Below are positions 1 to 12,335 of a DNA stretch of 64,000 nucleotides, piece by piece. A program made the translations under genes and the position numbers. How positions within the stretch are numbered: position 1 is the first letter of the stretch; every line of letters starts with the position of its first letter. Under the pieces are notes generated by a model. The model saw only the letters and a list, made by a program, of their open reading frames with translations, had not been told where the DNA came from and ran no database searches. The stretch comes from Owenia fusiformis (Eukaryota; Annelida; Polychaeta; Sabellida; Oweniidae), in the NCBI GenBank assembly GCA_903813345.2, contig CAIIXF020000008.1, positions 1,995,341 through 2,059,340 of the forward strand, read 5' to 3'.

Positions 1-736
1 CTTTAAAACTTTTCCATGTTAGATTTATGATTTTCCCCAGGGATTTCCATTAGTTTTTCCTGTTGTTTTCATTTATTTAGCCTGTTGTGAGAAACCCCTG
101 CTATAGGATCAGTTATCAAAGAAATGAATAAGACACGATTGTCATAGAACAATTACCGAAATCCTGTTATTCTAATACTTATTCTATTGTTCCTTACAAC
201 AGACTGATTGAAAGTCCACCACATAGCATACCAAGCATGATGTAATTCAATTGCTTGGACAATTCAGTCTGCATATACATGGATTCTTCCCTTATTGTAT
301 AATTATACAGTGCCTGGTACAATCAATCAGATTGTGATCGTGATTGTGAAAAAAAGTAATTTCCTGGAGAACAATTCCACTTAGAGACAACAAAAGACTT
401 ATGAGAGACAAGGACGGGATTATTAATATCAATCCTGAAAAATAGGATGTCACAGAACAAAGGACACAAGACCTCGTCATATACCTCTGTTCATGTGTTC
501 AATATGTATATCATAAGAGACAGATAACAATCATGACAGATTTGTACTGTAAAACCTGTCAAATCCAAACTTCACTGGGCCTGAGCAAAAACTTTTGTTC
601 GATTGGTGTTCAGATCGCCAGGTCGTATTTGTGAAATTACCAGAGTTTTTATCATAGTATGGCAGATTAAAAACAGGGGATAGAAAAAGTTCTAACAAGT
701 TCTCTGGCCAGAAAAATCAAATGTAATTTCTCTCAC
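1..736. other. Sequence downstream of the serine-rich exon; no exon recognised
   Basis: This stretch lies 3' of the donor site at 736-735 of the minus-strand gene, so it should be intron. I found no convincing continuation exon on the minus strand. Around 546-640 there is a degenerate sequence of the pogo-like repeat family seen intact at 8288-8484 and 33151-34377 (CTGTAAAACCTGTCAAATCC, followed by a GGTGTTCAGAT segment). The remainder is AT-rich with no recognisable feature. Confidence 0.5.
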
Positions 737-3700
737 CTTGTTCTGTTTGATGACCCTAGTACTAGTAAGTGCTTCATCATCATCTATGGAGAATGAGGAA
801 TCTGACATTAACACACGCATTGACGAGATGGACGAATCTGACATGAACGAACTCATACTGGATGTACTATTGGATCTTTCTAGTTTCATTGAGACACAAA
901 GACTGTCATTTGTAGTTAGCCCTTTTGATTGCACATCATCAATTGCACTTGGAGATATCTGGGAAATATCCTCTATTGCACACTGGGGCTCCTGGGTAAT
1001 ATCCCCCATTGCACTCTCAGGCACATGGGATAAATCCCCCTCTGCTGTACTGGGTGCTTGAGACTGTTTGGTGCAGCTTTCTTTGTCTTCGTGATATGCT
1101 GGGTGACTAAGGCTGAAATCGCTGATTACAACGGAGGGTGGGGCCACATTGAATGAAGGCGGAGTCAATTTGGTGAAAGACGGAATATTTGCGTTTGAGA
1201 GCTTCGGCCTAGTAAGGGCACTGTTCATAGGTGTATCATCCACAGGCTGATCACTTGATATGTTAAAACTGTCAACCTCAGTAAAACTAGATTGTGATTG
1301 AGAAGCTTGGAGAACAGTCTGATCTAGTTTACTACACAGTGTACTATAATGGGCCTCTAGGGAACAATCATGGTACTCTACAGGAGACCGCTCCCCTTCG
1401 CTATGGGAGGTCATATCTACTGCTGAATCTCCGGCACTAGATCTCCGGCTGCCCCTGCCATCACTTACAGGGCTAAGGAGGGAGGCGCGGGAAGGTAGTG
1501 TGTCAATATAGTTCATATAAGGCTTGCTTAAAAGTTCAGGATCAGATACGTAATCACTCGTTGTACCGAGACTACCAGATTTCTTAACATCCTGTTTGAT
1601 TGATTGTATATTGTGAACATATTCACTCGTGTAAGTCTTTGGTAATGGGGCCGTAGCAGATGGCTTACATGTGGTAGGTTCTGACATTGTGCCACTGATG
1701 GTTTTTTTATGCACATCTACTACCCTTTTGTAAGGTACGTAACCCTGGCTCCCAGCCATGTCTTCAGTAATATAGTCTTTGTTTCCCAGGCCTCTTTCAT
1801 TAGCACTATAGTCCCTATTCTCTACATTAAAGCCTATTTCCCCTGCACTTCCACTGCAGTCTCTTTTCCCTGCATTTAAGTCTCTTTTCCCTGCACTTAA
1901 GTCTTTATCCTCTTTAGTATTGTCTGTTTTCCCTGAATCAACGACTCTCTCTGGCGATCTATAGGGAGTATAAGTGCCATGAGATATATAGCCCTCTGTG
2001 AAAGTACTACTCCTACAACGGTTTGTGTGCTTAGGGTAAACTCCCTTATTCCTTGATTCACTCGCCTTTGAACTCCATGGGTCAGATACTCTATCACGAT
2101 TACAAAGACCAGTAAAACAACCTGGATCAGGCGATTTGTCCAAATTAGAGGCTGATTTCGCCCTGTATATCATACTACTTGGAGATGGCGGATCATTGGT
2201 CACATGAGATGTGGTTGCTAAGGACAGCACAGGGGTAGCACCATATTTGGCTCCAGTATATGCCAAAGCACAACGTAAACGACTATTTGAACCATGCTTT
2301 TTCATTTCATGTAAGAGTTTACTGCTACCGTTTTTAGGAATGTAGCGCTCCATTATATCCTCTATAGAAGCACTCCGAGTAAGATTGCCCGAGCGTATCT
2401 CCAATTGTGTTGTTGAAGAACGCTTGTGCTTTGGATCGTGACTGTGCGTTGTATCTTGCTTGTGCATTTTACTAGGTTTAGGCATGCCTTGCTTAGGCAC
2501 GCTCCTCGTCTCTTCATTTACATCAGATACATCCCTGCAAAATACAAAACATTGTCTATAAATTGAAATAAATCTATTCCAGTTGAAACAGAGCCAGCCA
2601 TACCTTATCAGTGTTATGTCCAAAGCTTCAATGTTGTATTATTTGTTTTGATATTATATATTCTTATAGGCTGGCCATAACTATATACTGTACCTGGACC
2701 CATTATACAGGTATGAAGTTAAACATCTACAAATATGTAGTTAAACATCTACTCCTATGTTTGTATATCTTTCAATATCTACTTCCACTATGTTTGAATA
2801 GCTCAACTATCTTAACCCTGACACAGAAGTCACTCTACCTACCCTCTCAATTACAAATAGTTCTTAGATCAAACAAATGTTAATCAGAAAACCAGTACTT
2901 AACATTTTGTGCTTATTAATAGGATATGGAAGATCCACCTGAGTTCATTGAGATCAGCATCTAAACTGTAAAATCATCTCTTAAAGGCAAAGTTGATGTG
3001 ATCAAAGGGTAAACTATTCAATAAGTGATAAAAGTGTGCAACCTTTACATATCACCATCATTGGATTGTCACTGAAGTCTGATTCAAATATGATAAGCAC
3101 TGATATCTTTGGCAGTGTTTCAAATAATACATTTGTTGCCAAGGTCATTATTCCAAAATGCACTTTGTTTAGATTATTCACTTCTACTCAGGGGCACTAT
3201 TGCATTGAATGAAGGTCTGCAATTCAATGGAAAATAATCCGCTTGAGAAAAGGTGTTAAATGCATCAATTGACATTATTACCACCTTGCCAGGCCAGTTC
3301 TAGGGGTTTTAGTGCTAGTTTAGAAGCCATTCGGCCCTCGGTCCAATATTTCACTATATATTGCCCTTCGAAATGACGTTATTGTACTACTACACCCCCA
3401 TAACCAATGGAAACATCACCATTCGATAGAGGAAAAAAAAGATTTAAAATGCTTTTTATTTGAAGCTTCTAGCTCAATTTTGAAGGAAGTTGCATCAATT
3501 TTTGTAAAATTCAAAACAAATCTTTATCATTTTTGGTAATTGATAATGCTTAGCTTGTCAGTTTCAATGAACGCATTGGTCTCTACTGTTATCTACTGTT
3601 ATCTACTGTTATCTACTACTCTACAGATCAAGTGAAAATATTTCACCATTTAGACACAAACATGAAAAAATAAAATTGTGCACATTGTTTTAGTCGTGTA

Positions 3701-5711
3701 CAATCCATTGCATATTGTCTGCTTCATAGGTATGTTATTGTTTCTGTTATATATTACTTACTTAATCATCATGATATACCATGACATCTCATTTCTTCTC
3801 AGCCCTGAGATGTTTCAGGTGAAACAGAAAGACGCTATGAGTATCATAGGTATGTTATTGTTTCTGTTATATATTACTTACTTAATCATCATGATATACC
3901 ATGACATCTCATTTCTTCTCAGCCCTGAGATGTTTCAGGTGAAACAGAAAGACGCTATGAGTATCAGAATGTTACTTAATATATACGTATATTGATGTAT
4001 TCATAATTATTCTGTAATTCTGAGATTTCTTGAAGAATTTCTAGAAATCTAATATCAGGTATTGCTTCAGGACATTTTTAGAAGTGAGTGATCGCAGACA
4101 ATGAAGCTGATTAAAAAAGCATAGCTTGAATCATGCTTATACGACGTCATTGCAACTTACACCATCAACAAAAAGTTGTAGACTCACTATAACAATATGA
4201 AGCGGACCCCACCAAACACTGTCCACAAAAAAGACTATAACATAATGTCACCATGGTGACATAAAAACAGATCCAGGGCACTAATTTTCATCAAAGCATG
4301 ATATATCTAGTCTACTCATCAGACTTATAGTATAATGAAAATGTAGCTCCTATTACCTGACATAGTACTCTGTTAAATGACATTCCCCACCTCTGGATGG
4401 TACCCCCACACGACAATCATCTATCAAAACAGCTTTTCTTCCATCAGGTGATTGTTTATATAAATACTTTGATGTGTTACCATGGTTACCATCATTGTTT
4501 CTGTATTGTAGAGACAGATTTCCTTGGTTCTGTTTTGTTATATTGTAGCAATGGTGAGACTCTATGTAGTAATATTTCTTACTAATAAATATTGGTTGTC
4601 TTGTCTGGTTGTCAACTACAAGGGTCTTTTTGGTCTCCTCCTGGGCTTTTATTAAGGGATTTGTAAGATGTAGAACATGTGGACGTTTTGCTTTTATTTC
4701 CCCTCCTTTACCTATTAAAGGTGGTGGATTACTTGTACTGTCACCTGCAAGTACATGAGTTATAATCATGAAGTTTTATAATATTTGAAAAAATTAATTA
4801 AATAATTAAAGCACAAGATCTTATTCAGATCATACAATTATGAATTCTATCAATGGACATATATACACAAGCCTGATTGGTAAGTTTTAGGTTTTAGCAT
4901 ACATTTAAATGGGGGCATGATATAAAAGATATGCTCTTGTGCTAAAATCTCTCATGATGAAACAAAAATATGTTGACGAGGAAACATTTTTCGAACATAA
5001 AGTGATCGCCTGGATAATGGCATCTGGACAACCATGCATTAGTCTCTCAGCTAATACATTGCTATCATGCTATTTATATGAGTAGTACGCAACCCATGAG
5101 AACATGAATTGAACAAATCAAAAACAAGCATTCAGGGGGTCTGGGGGGGTTCTCCCATCCAAAAAATTGTGAAATTTAGTTGTATTTTGAGTATTTGCAA
5201 CCATCTGGTGCGTACCAAGCGCTGCGTCTATGGCTATTCTACATTCGTATTGGTCAGTACGTGTTAATACTTAAGTATGTGAGAAAAACATTTCAATAAA
5301 TTCAAGTAAATTTGATGTCCTGTTTCTATTAACACCAACATCCACATGCTAAGAATATTATTAAAACAAGTCCTTAAAAAATTGTTTTGCCAAATTCATA
5401 TAAAATTTACAGTATGTCCAAAATATAACAAATGAGAATGTATGGTTTCCCAAATTCTTTCCTCTCTTCAACAAAAATGATTGAAAACATTCAAGACATC
5501 CTAGCTCAATATAGGTTATAATTATAAAATGATGTTGAATCTGATATCCTTTAATGTGAAAAATACCACCTGAGCATTACATATTTATATTAACATGAAT
5601 CTGATATTAAATATCACTAACAAAAAACAATAACAAGATCGATCTACCTTCATTACGTGTTATCCTGACCAAATGAGACATTTTATCATCTAATCCTTCA
5701 TCTCTATCCAT
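737..5711 (-). CDS. Serine-rich disordered protein, unknown function (3 exons, 3' incomplete)
   Basis: Three exons join in phase on the minus strand: 5711-5648 (ATG start, 21 codons plus 1 base), 4744-4357 (388 bp) and 2534-737 (1798 bp). All have GT donors and AG acceptors. The phases (1, 2, 0) fit exactly and give 750 codons without a stop, so the gene must continue beyond donor 736. The start is the ATG of a short exon beginning MDRDEGLDDKMSHLVRITRN. An AG just upstream (about 5720) suggests a 5' UTR intron. The protein is rich in Ser, Asp and Lys and has no membrane segment or enzyme motif that I recognise. It contains Arg-directed phosphosite-like motifs (RSASIEDIMERY, RAKSASNLDK), short GKRD repeats and a Ser-dense C-terminal part (TSSMSSFMSDSS). 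It may be a cytoskeletal or signalling scaffold, but that is only a guess from composition. Exon structure is well supported; function is unknown. Confidence 0.72.
2535..4356 (-). other. Intron of the serine-rich gene with dispersed repeats
   Basis: This intron lies between exons 4744-4357 and 2534-737. About 3270-3395 is an inverted copy of the repeat at 57470-57730 (shared TTCTAGGGGTTTTAGTGCTA and the GGTCCAATATTTCACTATAT segment). About 3447-3525 is shared with 17881-17960 (TTTTTATTTGAAGCTTCTAG). A 12-bp tandem run (TCTACTGTTATC) occupies about 3580-3620. The 120-bp duplication at 3724-3966 is listed separately. Confidence 0.6.
3724..3966 (+). repeat. Perfect 120-bp tandem duplication carrying splice-like signals
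   Basis: Bases 3724-3843 are repeated without change at 3844-3963, and the match runs 3 bp further. On the plus strand each unit has a TTTCTTCTCAG acceptor-like site, a 47-bp segment (3803-3849 in the first copy) and, in the first copy only, an ATAG/GTATGT donor-like site. Because 120 is a multiple of 3, the duplication also makes a spurious 105-codon open frame; I do not call it a gene. Confidence 0.85.
4745..5647 (-). other. First coding intron of the serine-rich gene
   Basis: The intron runs between the start exon and the 388-bp exon. It is AT-rich and non-coding in all frames. A G-rich run near 5135-5150 is the only compositional irregularity. No repeat copy or regulatory motif was recognised. 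Confidence 0.6.
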
Positions 5712-6092
5712 GATTTAAACCTAATAGTATAATAAATAAATGAAATGCAGCTGCCTTTCGATAGTGTGTGTCTTTAACGTATGTAATTATAGAACTGTCT
5801 GACGCATCAGAGCACTATATGTCATTAATCCCATCTCATTCCTGTTGCTTGTTGCTTTTAATTTACCTAATGTCAGCTATTGTTAGAAGGTACAATCAGG
5901 TGAACTGCTTACATATACAGAGACAAAAATATCCTTATTTTAATTAAAAGAAAACTGAACCTTACAAAGAAATGTGAAACCAGATCACGTGCAAAACAAA
6001 TACCTATAAACCATAGAAATCAACCTATGTGCTGGATATAGAGCTCCTCAATTATCAGAATTAGAGATGGGTGATCGAATAGTCATAATTGC

Positions 6093-6167
6093 ACTGATTT
6101 TAGGTAATTGGTTCAAATTCTAGCAATGTACTGATTTTAGGTAATTGGTTCAAATTCTGGCAATGTA
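6093..6167. repeat. 37-bp tandem duplication
   Basis: Two adjacent copies (starting at 6093 and 6130) share ACTGATTTTAGGTAATTGG and the following bases, with one visible substitution. It lies in the intergenic region and looks like a simple local slippage or duplication product. Confidence 0.8.
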
Positions 6168-7506
6168 GATTCTATCATCTGCCTCTAACCTATCTTGATT
6201 TTAAAAGGTTGCAGTTGCACCAAGGAAATCCCAGACTCCATTTTGATCAGGGTTTCACTTGATTACATTCATCAAATAACACAACTGCAGGTTAATATAC
6301 CAATACGTGACTGGAGAACACATCGCCATTAACATCTAGAGCAAAATGGCGGAACAAGGTTGATGGAATTTAACTAGTCCAACTTTAAACTTGCATTATC
6401 AATTGATTGACTCAGTATCATTTTCGATACTTTGAAGCTTACAACTTTTAGAGGTTTAAAATAATTATTGAGAACTCTCAAAATTGTCAAATATGATGAT
6501 ACTGCCATTCATATAATTTCAGATCCACCAAATGAAACAACGAGGAATTAATATGCAAAATGTCACCACCATTAGTTACAGACCATGCCAACCGCCACTC
6601 GCCAACCATCGTCACAAAAAAATGGAGACCATAACAATATGTTAACACTTTTTGGTGGTGACATAAAAATAGATTATGAAGATTTGGTTGGCCTGCAGAC
6701 TGACAAAAATGTCTGTAAATATCATTCATTTAAAATTTTGAGTTATCATCAATCTGATTTCCCAGTGGCATGTATGCACCCATGCTTTACCTCATTCAGT
6801 CTCACTTAAATAATGATCAATCTTAAGATTTTATTCTCAAAGGACGATTCTTGGTTTGGAGAACAGTCTCCTGGGCTAATAATTTTTTTCATGAAAAATA
6901 TAGAAATATTACCCAAATTAAACTATGAATATTCAAAAGAGGACATTTAAATCTACAAGATGTAAAAATAACAAATTGGTCTGAAGCAGGGGTAACGCTC
7001 AATTAGACCGATTCAATTAAATACAAGTCTCGATTTGGAGAAAGAAGTTCATCAGTGTACTGCGCTAATATTTTTTTGCGAAAATCTAGAAAATATTACC
7101 CAAATTAAATTATGACTATTCAAAAGAAGACATTCAAATCTATATTATGTAAAAAAAATCAAATGTGTTCGATGCAGGGATAATGCTCATTTAAATTGAT
7201 GAACTTCGTTCTCCAAAACGAGAATCGTCCTTTACTCATTATTATTTTATGAAAAAATCCTGACTTGTTATTGTTTAAAACGTCATCAATACATTAGAGT
7301 GCAAATTACACAATGTTATATAAAATGGCATCATGTCTCACGCTTTGATGACAAATTCTTGGAATATAATAGCGTCATCTATGACGTCAGCCATATATTG
7401 CCTTGTAAACAACAAACAAATAATCTAAACATTGCATGTCACTATTGATCTTCAACTTCATTCATTAACAAATTGATCAACAATAAAATGTGACAGATGA
7501 CATGTG

Positions 7507-7766
7507 ATAGTTATGCAAATTAAAATATGTCCATTAAAAGAAAATATTACCTGTCCAATACAAGAAAAGATATTTCACTTATTATGATTTTATAACATGG
7601 GGTCTATGGGGAATCAACCTGAACTAGAAGTCACATTTTTAAAACAATTAAATTTTCAAAGTTGATAAACTTTGTACTTTTACATGAAGATTTCAATATA
7701 TGACATCATTTTGACCGAATTTTGAGTATCTGATGAGGTAAATCAAGATTATTTCTACTCGCACCT
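7507..7766 (-). repeat. Dispersed repeat, copy A (inverted relative to 15016-15292)
   Basis: This segment is the reverse complement of 15016-15292 with scattered differences. Shared landmarks include the TAGGTGCGAGTAGAAATAAT end, the AAGTGAAATATCTTTTCTTG segment and the TGGACATATTTTAATTTG end. A fragment of the same family appears at 35728-35760. The two copies are about 7.3 kb apart. No coding capacity and no clear terminal repeat were seen. Confidence 0.75.
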
Positions 7767-8287
7767 ATTCTATTAAGGTAGATTCGCACTTTCAGAAAAA
7801 ATTGAAAACGACAATTAGGGAAATTTTGATTTAGATCATTTAACATGTATTTTGATCCTGTATTATGCATTCTACGTACAATAACATGTAAATATCCACA
7901 TTTAATTTGGAAAAACATTACCTTTTCATGAATTATTAGTTATTCTCATTATGGTGATTTACCTGAATCTAAACGTCCTTAACTAAAAACTGATATATTT
8001 ATATATTTACTTACTGTCTGCCTGTATGTGTATAATATCCAGACTATAGTCTTAATAATAATATGTTTATATTTGATTCGTGTCCCAACTACACAGAGAA
8101 TTAACTCACAATTCTTGTTATTGCAAAACTAACTCCCACATGAGTTTACTTCAACATTGTATAAACACAATTGATGAAAACTACATATGAGCACATACAT
8201 TAACTGAGAAACTTGATAATGCCAAGTGATTCCGATTTAATTACATCAAAGCTTACTTCCCTGAAAAGCTATATCAATTGACAACTA

Positions 8288-8484
8288 CAGTAAAACCATA
8301 TATATCCGAACATGGCTCATATCCAAGTACAAACATCTCCCAAAGTGAACAGTGAATACTTTTCACTTTCCTGTTTTTCCTTCTATTGACTCCCATGTAA
8401 AACAATTCTTTAAATTTACAATACCTCTTAATACCAACACATTGAGCTGGTTCATGGAATGTTTTGAATTGAATGGTTTTACTG
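8288..8484. mobile_element. pogo-like MITE, 197 bp
   Basis: The element begins CAGTAAAACCATATATATCC and ends GGTTTTACTG. It is flanked by TA on both sides (8286-8287 and 8485-8486), as expected for Tc1/mariner/pogo insertion at TA. Its ends match the longer element at 33151-34377. It is non-coding, so it would need a transposase supplied elsewhere. Confidence 0.75.
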
Positions 8485-9827
8485 TAGCTATGTCAGTGAG
8501 CCTCTATTACAAGAACAATAGAGCAGGAGAATAAATAATTAGTCATTGATAGTTGGTATGGCTTCAAATTAAAGGGATAATCATCTGGGGACCAGAACAA
8601 AAGTACAAACTACAAACCAATCTAATTTAGTGTGTTGTTTGTTCCTCCATCTGTTTGTCTATCGATTTGTTTGTTTGCAAGTTTGTCACATACAATTGGC
8701 CTCATTAATTTTCTTTGAAAAAAGATGTTGTGAAATACCAGGACTAAACATGATAATTTTGCTATTTAATATTCCAATTTGTTTTATATGAAGGTCATTC
8801 ATTAAGTGTGGAATTAAAAGATGACCCAAAAAATTCAGCCCATGAAATAAAAACAGCCATAACTTTAATTTACATAGGATTTGAATTTATACAAAAAAGT
8901 TCAAATCCAACTTAGTTTCATATTTAGACATTTTCCCCAAAAGCTGTATAAACAATGCAGTATTAGCACAACAATAGATCGAAATATAAAAGTAACCATA
9001 TCCTGGATCATGACTCCATTATAGAGTGATTCATAATCCTACAGGAACTAATTACAGGTTACATTTATTTTGTTTTCTATAAAACAATAGCACATGAAAT
9101 TATCCCGGAAGTGGTCCATGAGTAGGCTGGGATCTATTACATGTACTTGTAAAAAGTCTACAAGAGAAATTGATGTTAATAGAAAATAAAATGATTTGCT
9201 ACAGTATGATCAATTCCTGCTTCGCTTATGGATTTCATCCTTCTGTTTTATTCTAATTTTTAATTTTTCATACCATTAAGCATCTTATAATTATATATCA
9301 ATTGTGACATAAAAAAAGAAGAACAGCGGTCGAACAGTATTAAGTCGCAGAATCATCTTACTGGTGCATTTAAACATGTGATTTTTCATAAAGGTTAGAG
9401 AAACGTAAATGTCAGTTTGCGACTTTACATCTTGCATTACAAGGTAGAAAGATGCAATGAGTCTTGCATTTATGATCAGGCCCATCAGATAAGGGGGGTG
9501 GGGGAGAGGAGTGTGGGTGTGGTTGCACCCTATCAAAAATCTCTGCAAAAATCCCCAGGGAAATAAAGTCATATTCGAGATATTATTTCTTTTTTTACAG
9601 TAGGCCTACTAGTGATCTATCTTTATTTACACAACTGTACTCTTTCATTTCCAGAAATGAGCTGCCTTTATAGTGTTTGGCTATTTGGCCTTGTTCAGTT
9701 ATTTTCGGGCTAGTTCTTGTCAAAAAATTTGAAACGGTAGCCCCCTTGAGAAGATTCTTAGAGGCCCGATGATAACAAGATAGAGTCACTTATATTATGC
9801 AAAGTATAAACAACATACAATGAACAC

Positions 9828-10614
9828 TAGGGATCCCACGATTGCTCGATGCACCGATATAATCGCTAGAAATCACCTCCGATTCGATTAATCGATATGG
9901 ATCCTCTATTTTCGATATTATCGATAATCGTTTTTCAAACCAACTCACCCGTTAAGTAAGTAAAAGAGCTCAATTAAACCAAAATTGACACAGCAAAACT
10001 CCGCGAAAAATTTAAAATTAAAAATATTTTGAAGAGCTAACATGACACGCCACATATTTTCGTGATTCAAACCGAACGTGAACTTTTTAGCAATAAATGG
10101 ATTTTCAATAATTTTGCGAACATTTGTGATTTTAGATGCCGTGCATTTTCACACCAAATATTATACCATAAATTATCTTAATACGTAATAAATGCGATAG
10201 GGCCCTAGACGTATCTTTATTTTAATGTTTTAAGATGTTATAGTATCCTTTCAATTTGCAATATATTTAGCGAACGACAATCAAACATGACGTTCGAATA
10301 TTTAATAAACAGTGAAACCTCGGCAAGGTTTAAAAGTTTAAATCCCGTAAATTTGCTGATATTCATAATATGGGGAACACCATCGCAATAAACACAACCC
10401 AAAAGGTAAGTCTGAGGTGTGGAGGTCTTCAAACAATCAATAACAACACAACTTTCTATGCTCAGAAGAGTAACTTTGAATTTTTTTTAGTGGGGGGACT
10501 CGAACCCCCCCCCCCCCCATGTAAACACAGACATTTACATGAATGTGTATCGAATCGTTTTCATAATATCGAGATACGTATCGAATCGAAACAAAATGTA
10601 TCGTGGGATCCCTA
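9828..10614. mobile_element. hAT-type non-autonomous element with perfect 8-bp target duplication
   Basis: The terminal inverted repeats begin TAGGGATCCCACGA at the left and end TCGTGGGATCCCTA at the right. The element (787 bp) is flanked by identical 8-bp direct repeats ATGAACAC at 9820-9827 and 10615-10622. An 8-bp duplication is the hallmark of the hAT superfamily. The interior is AT-rich and non-coding, with poly-C/G runs near 10495-10520. The intact target duplication suggests a relatively recent insertion. Confidence 0.88.
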
Positions 10615-12109
10615 ATGAACACCTGAAGTATCTGGATGTAATCTAGGAAATGGAAAACTTTATAAGGTCGGAAATTGCAACGAACAAATTATTCATAAAT
10701 TTGAAATAAGTCACAATATAACGTTTATTAAAATCTACCGTTAAAAAACTTGATTTGCATTTAGAGAAGGCATATATTGGTGTTTCTCAGAATTCCCTCC
10801 AATTTGAGGTTTAAGTGACTACATGTATTAGAATTTTTCAAGTATATGCAATGTGTTTCAGCCTGATATGTAGATTTAAATTGATTCCAAAAAAGAATTG
10901 TCAAATCTACAAGGTCTCACAGCCATATATCAGTTCTTTTCTGTATTGATAAAATATGATGAGTATCAAAATGATGGTTCTTCAAAATACTTAAAAAAAA
11001 CAAAATATTTGTACAAGTATGCAAAACATATTTGCAATTGGTTTAAAAGTAAAGTACCTGACCCAATCCTTACTTGATATTTTAATCTAAATTCCTAACA
11101 AGACATTTAGATGTCCCGTATATTTCCTTTATTGACTCTTAAACATGTCAGTCTCCTTAACCTATAGATAACAATTTGGGTCTTTGCACATGTGTGCTGC
11201 ATAGACATACATGTAGAAACATGTATTTTTAAAAAAATAATTCCATCAAGGTATGATCGTGTTTTATTTGTATTCATAATCCAGTTTGTAATTTTTTTTC
11301 TCATAATTACAAACGAGTCTTAGATATAGCTTATATCTTATCTGAATGGATACCTTTCAAATAGTTTGATTTTGATTCTTTAAAGAGAGCTTCATCTGCA
11401 CCAGTCAAATATACAGGGCACTCAGATACACATGGTAATCAGAATTAGTAGTAAAGAAATCTTAAATTATACATTGTTAAATTTGAATGCTAGTTATTTA
11501 CTACTCTTTAAGTAGCTAACATAACATTCAAAGGCAAATGGAATCAATAAAAGTCGAAATATATTTTTAACGAAACATGAAAAAATATAAAGGGTGAAAA
11601 AAGTTGTAGGACTATCAGAATGGGTGACTTAACATCTACAAACAGCATTTCAAAGAACACTGACAGTTTTAATACAACATAAAATATAAGCCTGATCCTA
11701 TGTTGACATTAGATTTATGAAAGAGTAAACTTAACACAGATTTAATTTAGAGGATGTTTTATGGTATTATGTTTCACATGTAAAAAGTGAATTCACTGAA
11801 TTGATATTCTATAGTGCCATTTTATCCTAAAATAAGCAGTAAAAGTAAGGTACATGTACATAAAAGGTAGTTCAAATATTCATTTTTTCTACTCATCTAT
11901 CCAATAAACTGAAAGAAATATGTGGGCAAAAATGAACTGAAAAATGAACTGACCTTCATCATTTATTCATTTTTGTTTTCATGTGAAATTGGTGTCATAG
12001 CCTGGTATATTCATAGATTATGGTGTCTTTTAATAAAGCAAAATCAAGTTATAAGTCAAAATCAGTAGTCTTAGAATGGAATAACTGTCTTCTGGTAGAA
12101 AGGCGGAGA

Positions 12110-12335
12110 GATGACAGGCCTGTAGCCAGGGGGGGGGGGGTTCGCAGGGTTCGGGTTACCCCCCCCCCCTCTAGCCAAAAGTTCTTTCAAAATCATGCAG
12201 TTTCCCACCATTTTGAGCACTTCTCAAGTGATTTTAGCCATATTTAGGCCAAAATTGTCAAAAGTGAACCCCCCCTGGAAATTTTTGAAAACTGAACCCC
12301 CCTTGGCAAATCCTGGTAGGCCTGGATGACCAGAG
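12110..12335. repeat. Repeat with long G and C runs
   Basis: A stretch with GGGGGGGGGG and CCCCCCCCCCC runs is followed by two AACCCCCC-type blocks (about 12270 and 12297). Similar homopolymer runs occur at 22460, 24320, 31421 and 43090. It reads like a fragment of a dispersed non-coding repeat. No terminal repeats or target duplication could be found. Confidence 0.45.

Noticed and set aside
3678-3995. 105-codon open frame on the plus strand
   Set aside because: It exists because a 120-bp (40-codon) segment is duplicated in frame; it has no homology or start context and lies in an intron of the opposite strand.
10437-10622. A GGTTCGAGTCC box (minus strand) resembling a tRNA B box within the hAT MITE
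   Set aside because: There is no A box or cloverleaf at the right spacing, and the box lies beside a poly-G run; chance or a decayed tRNA-like piece.
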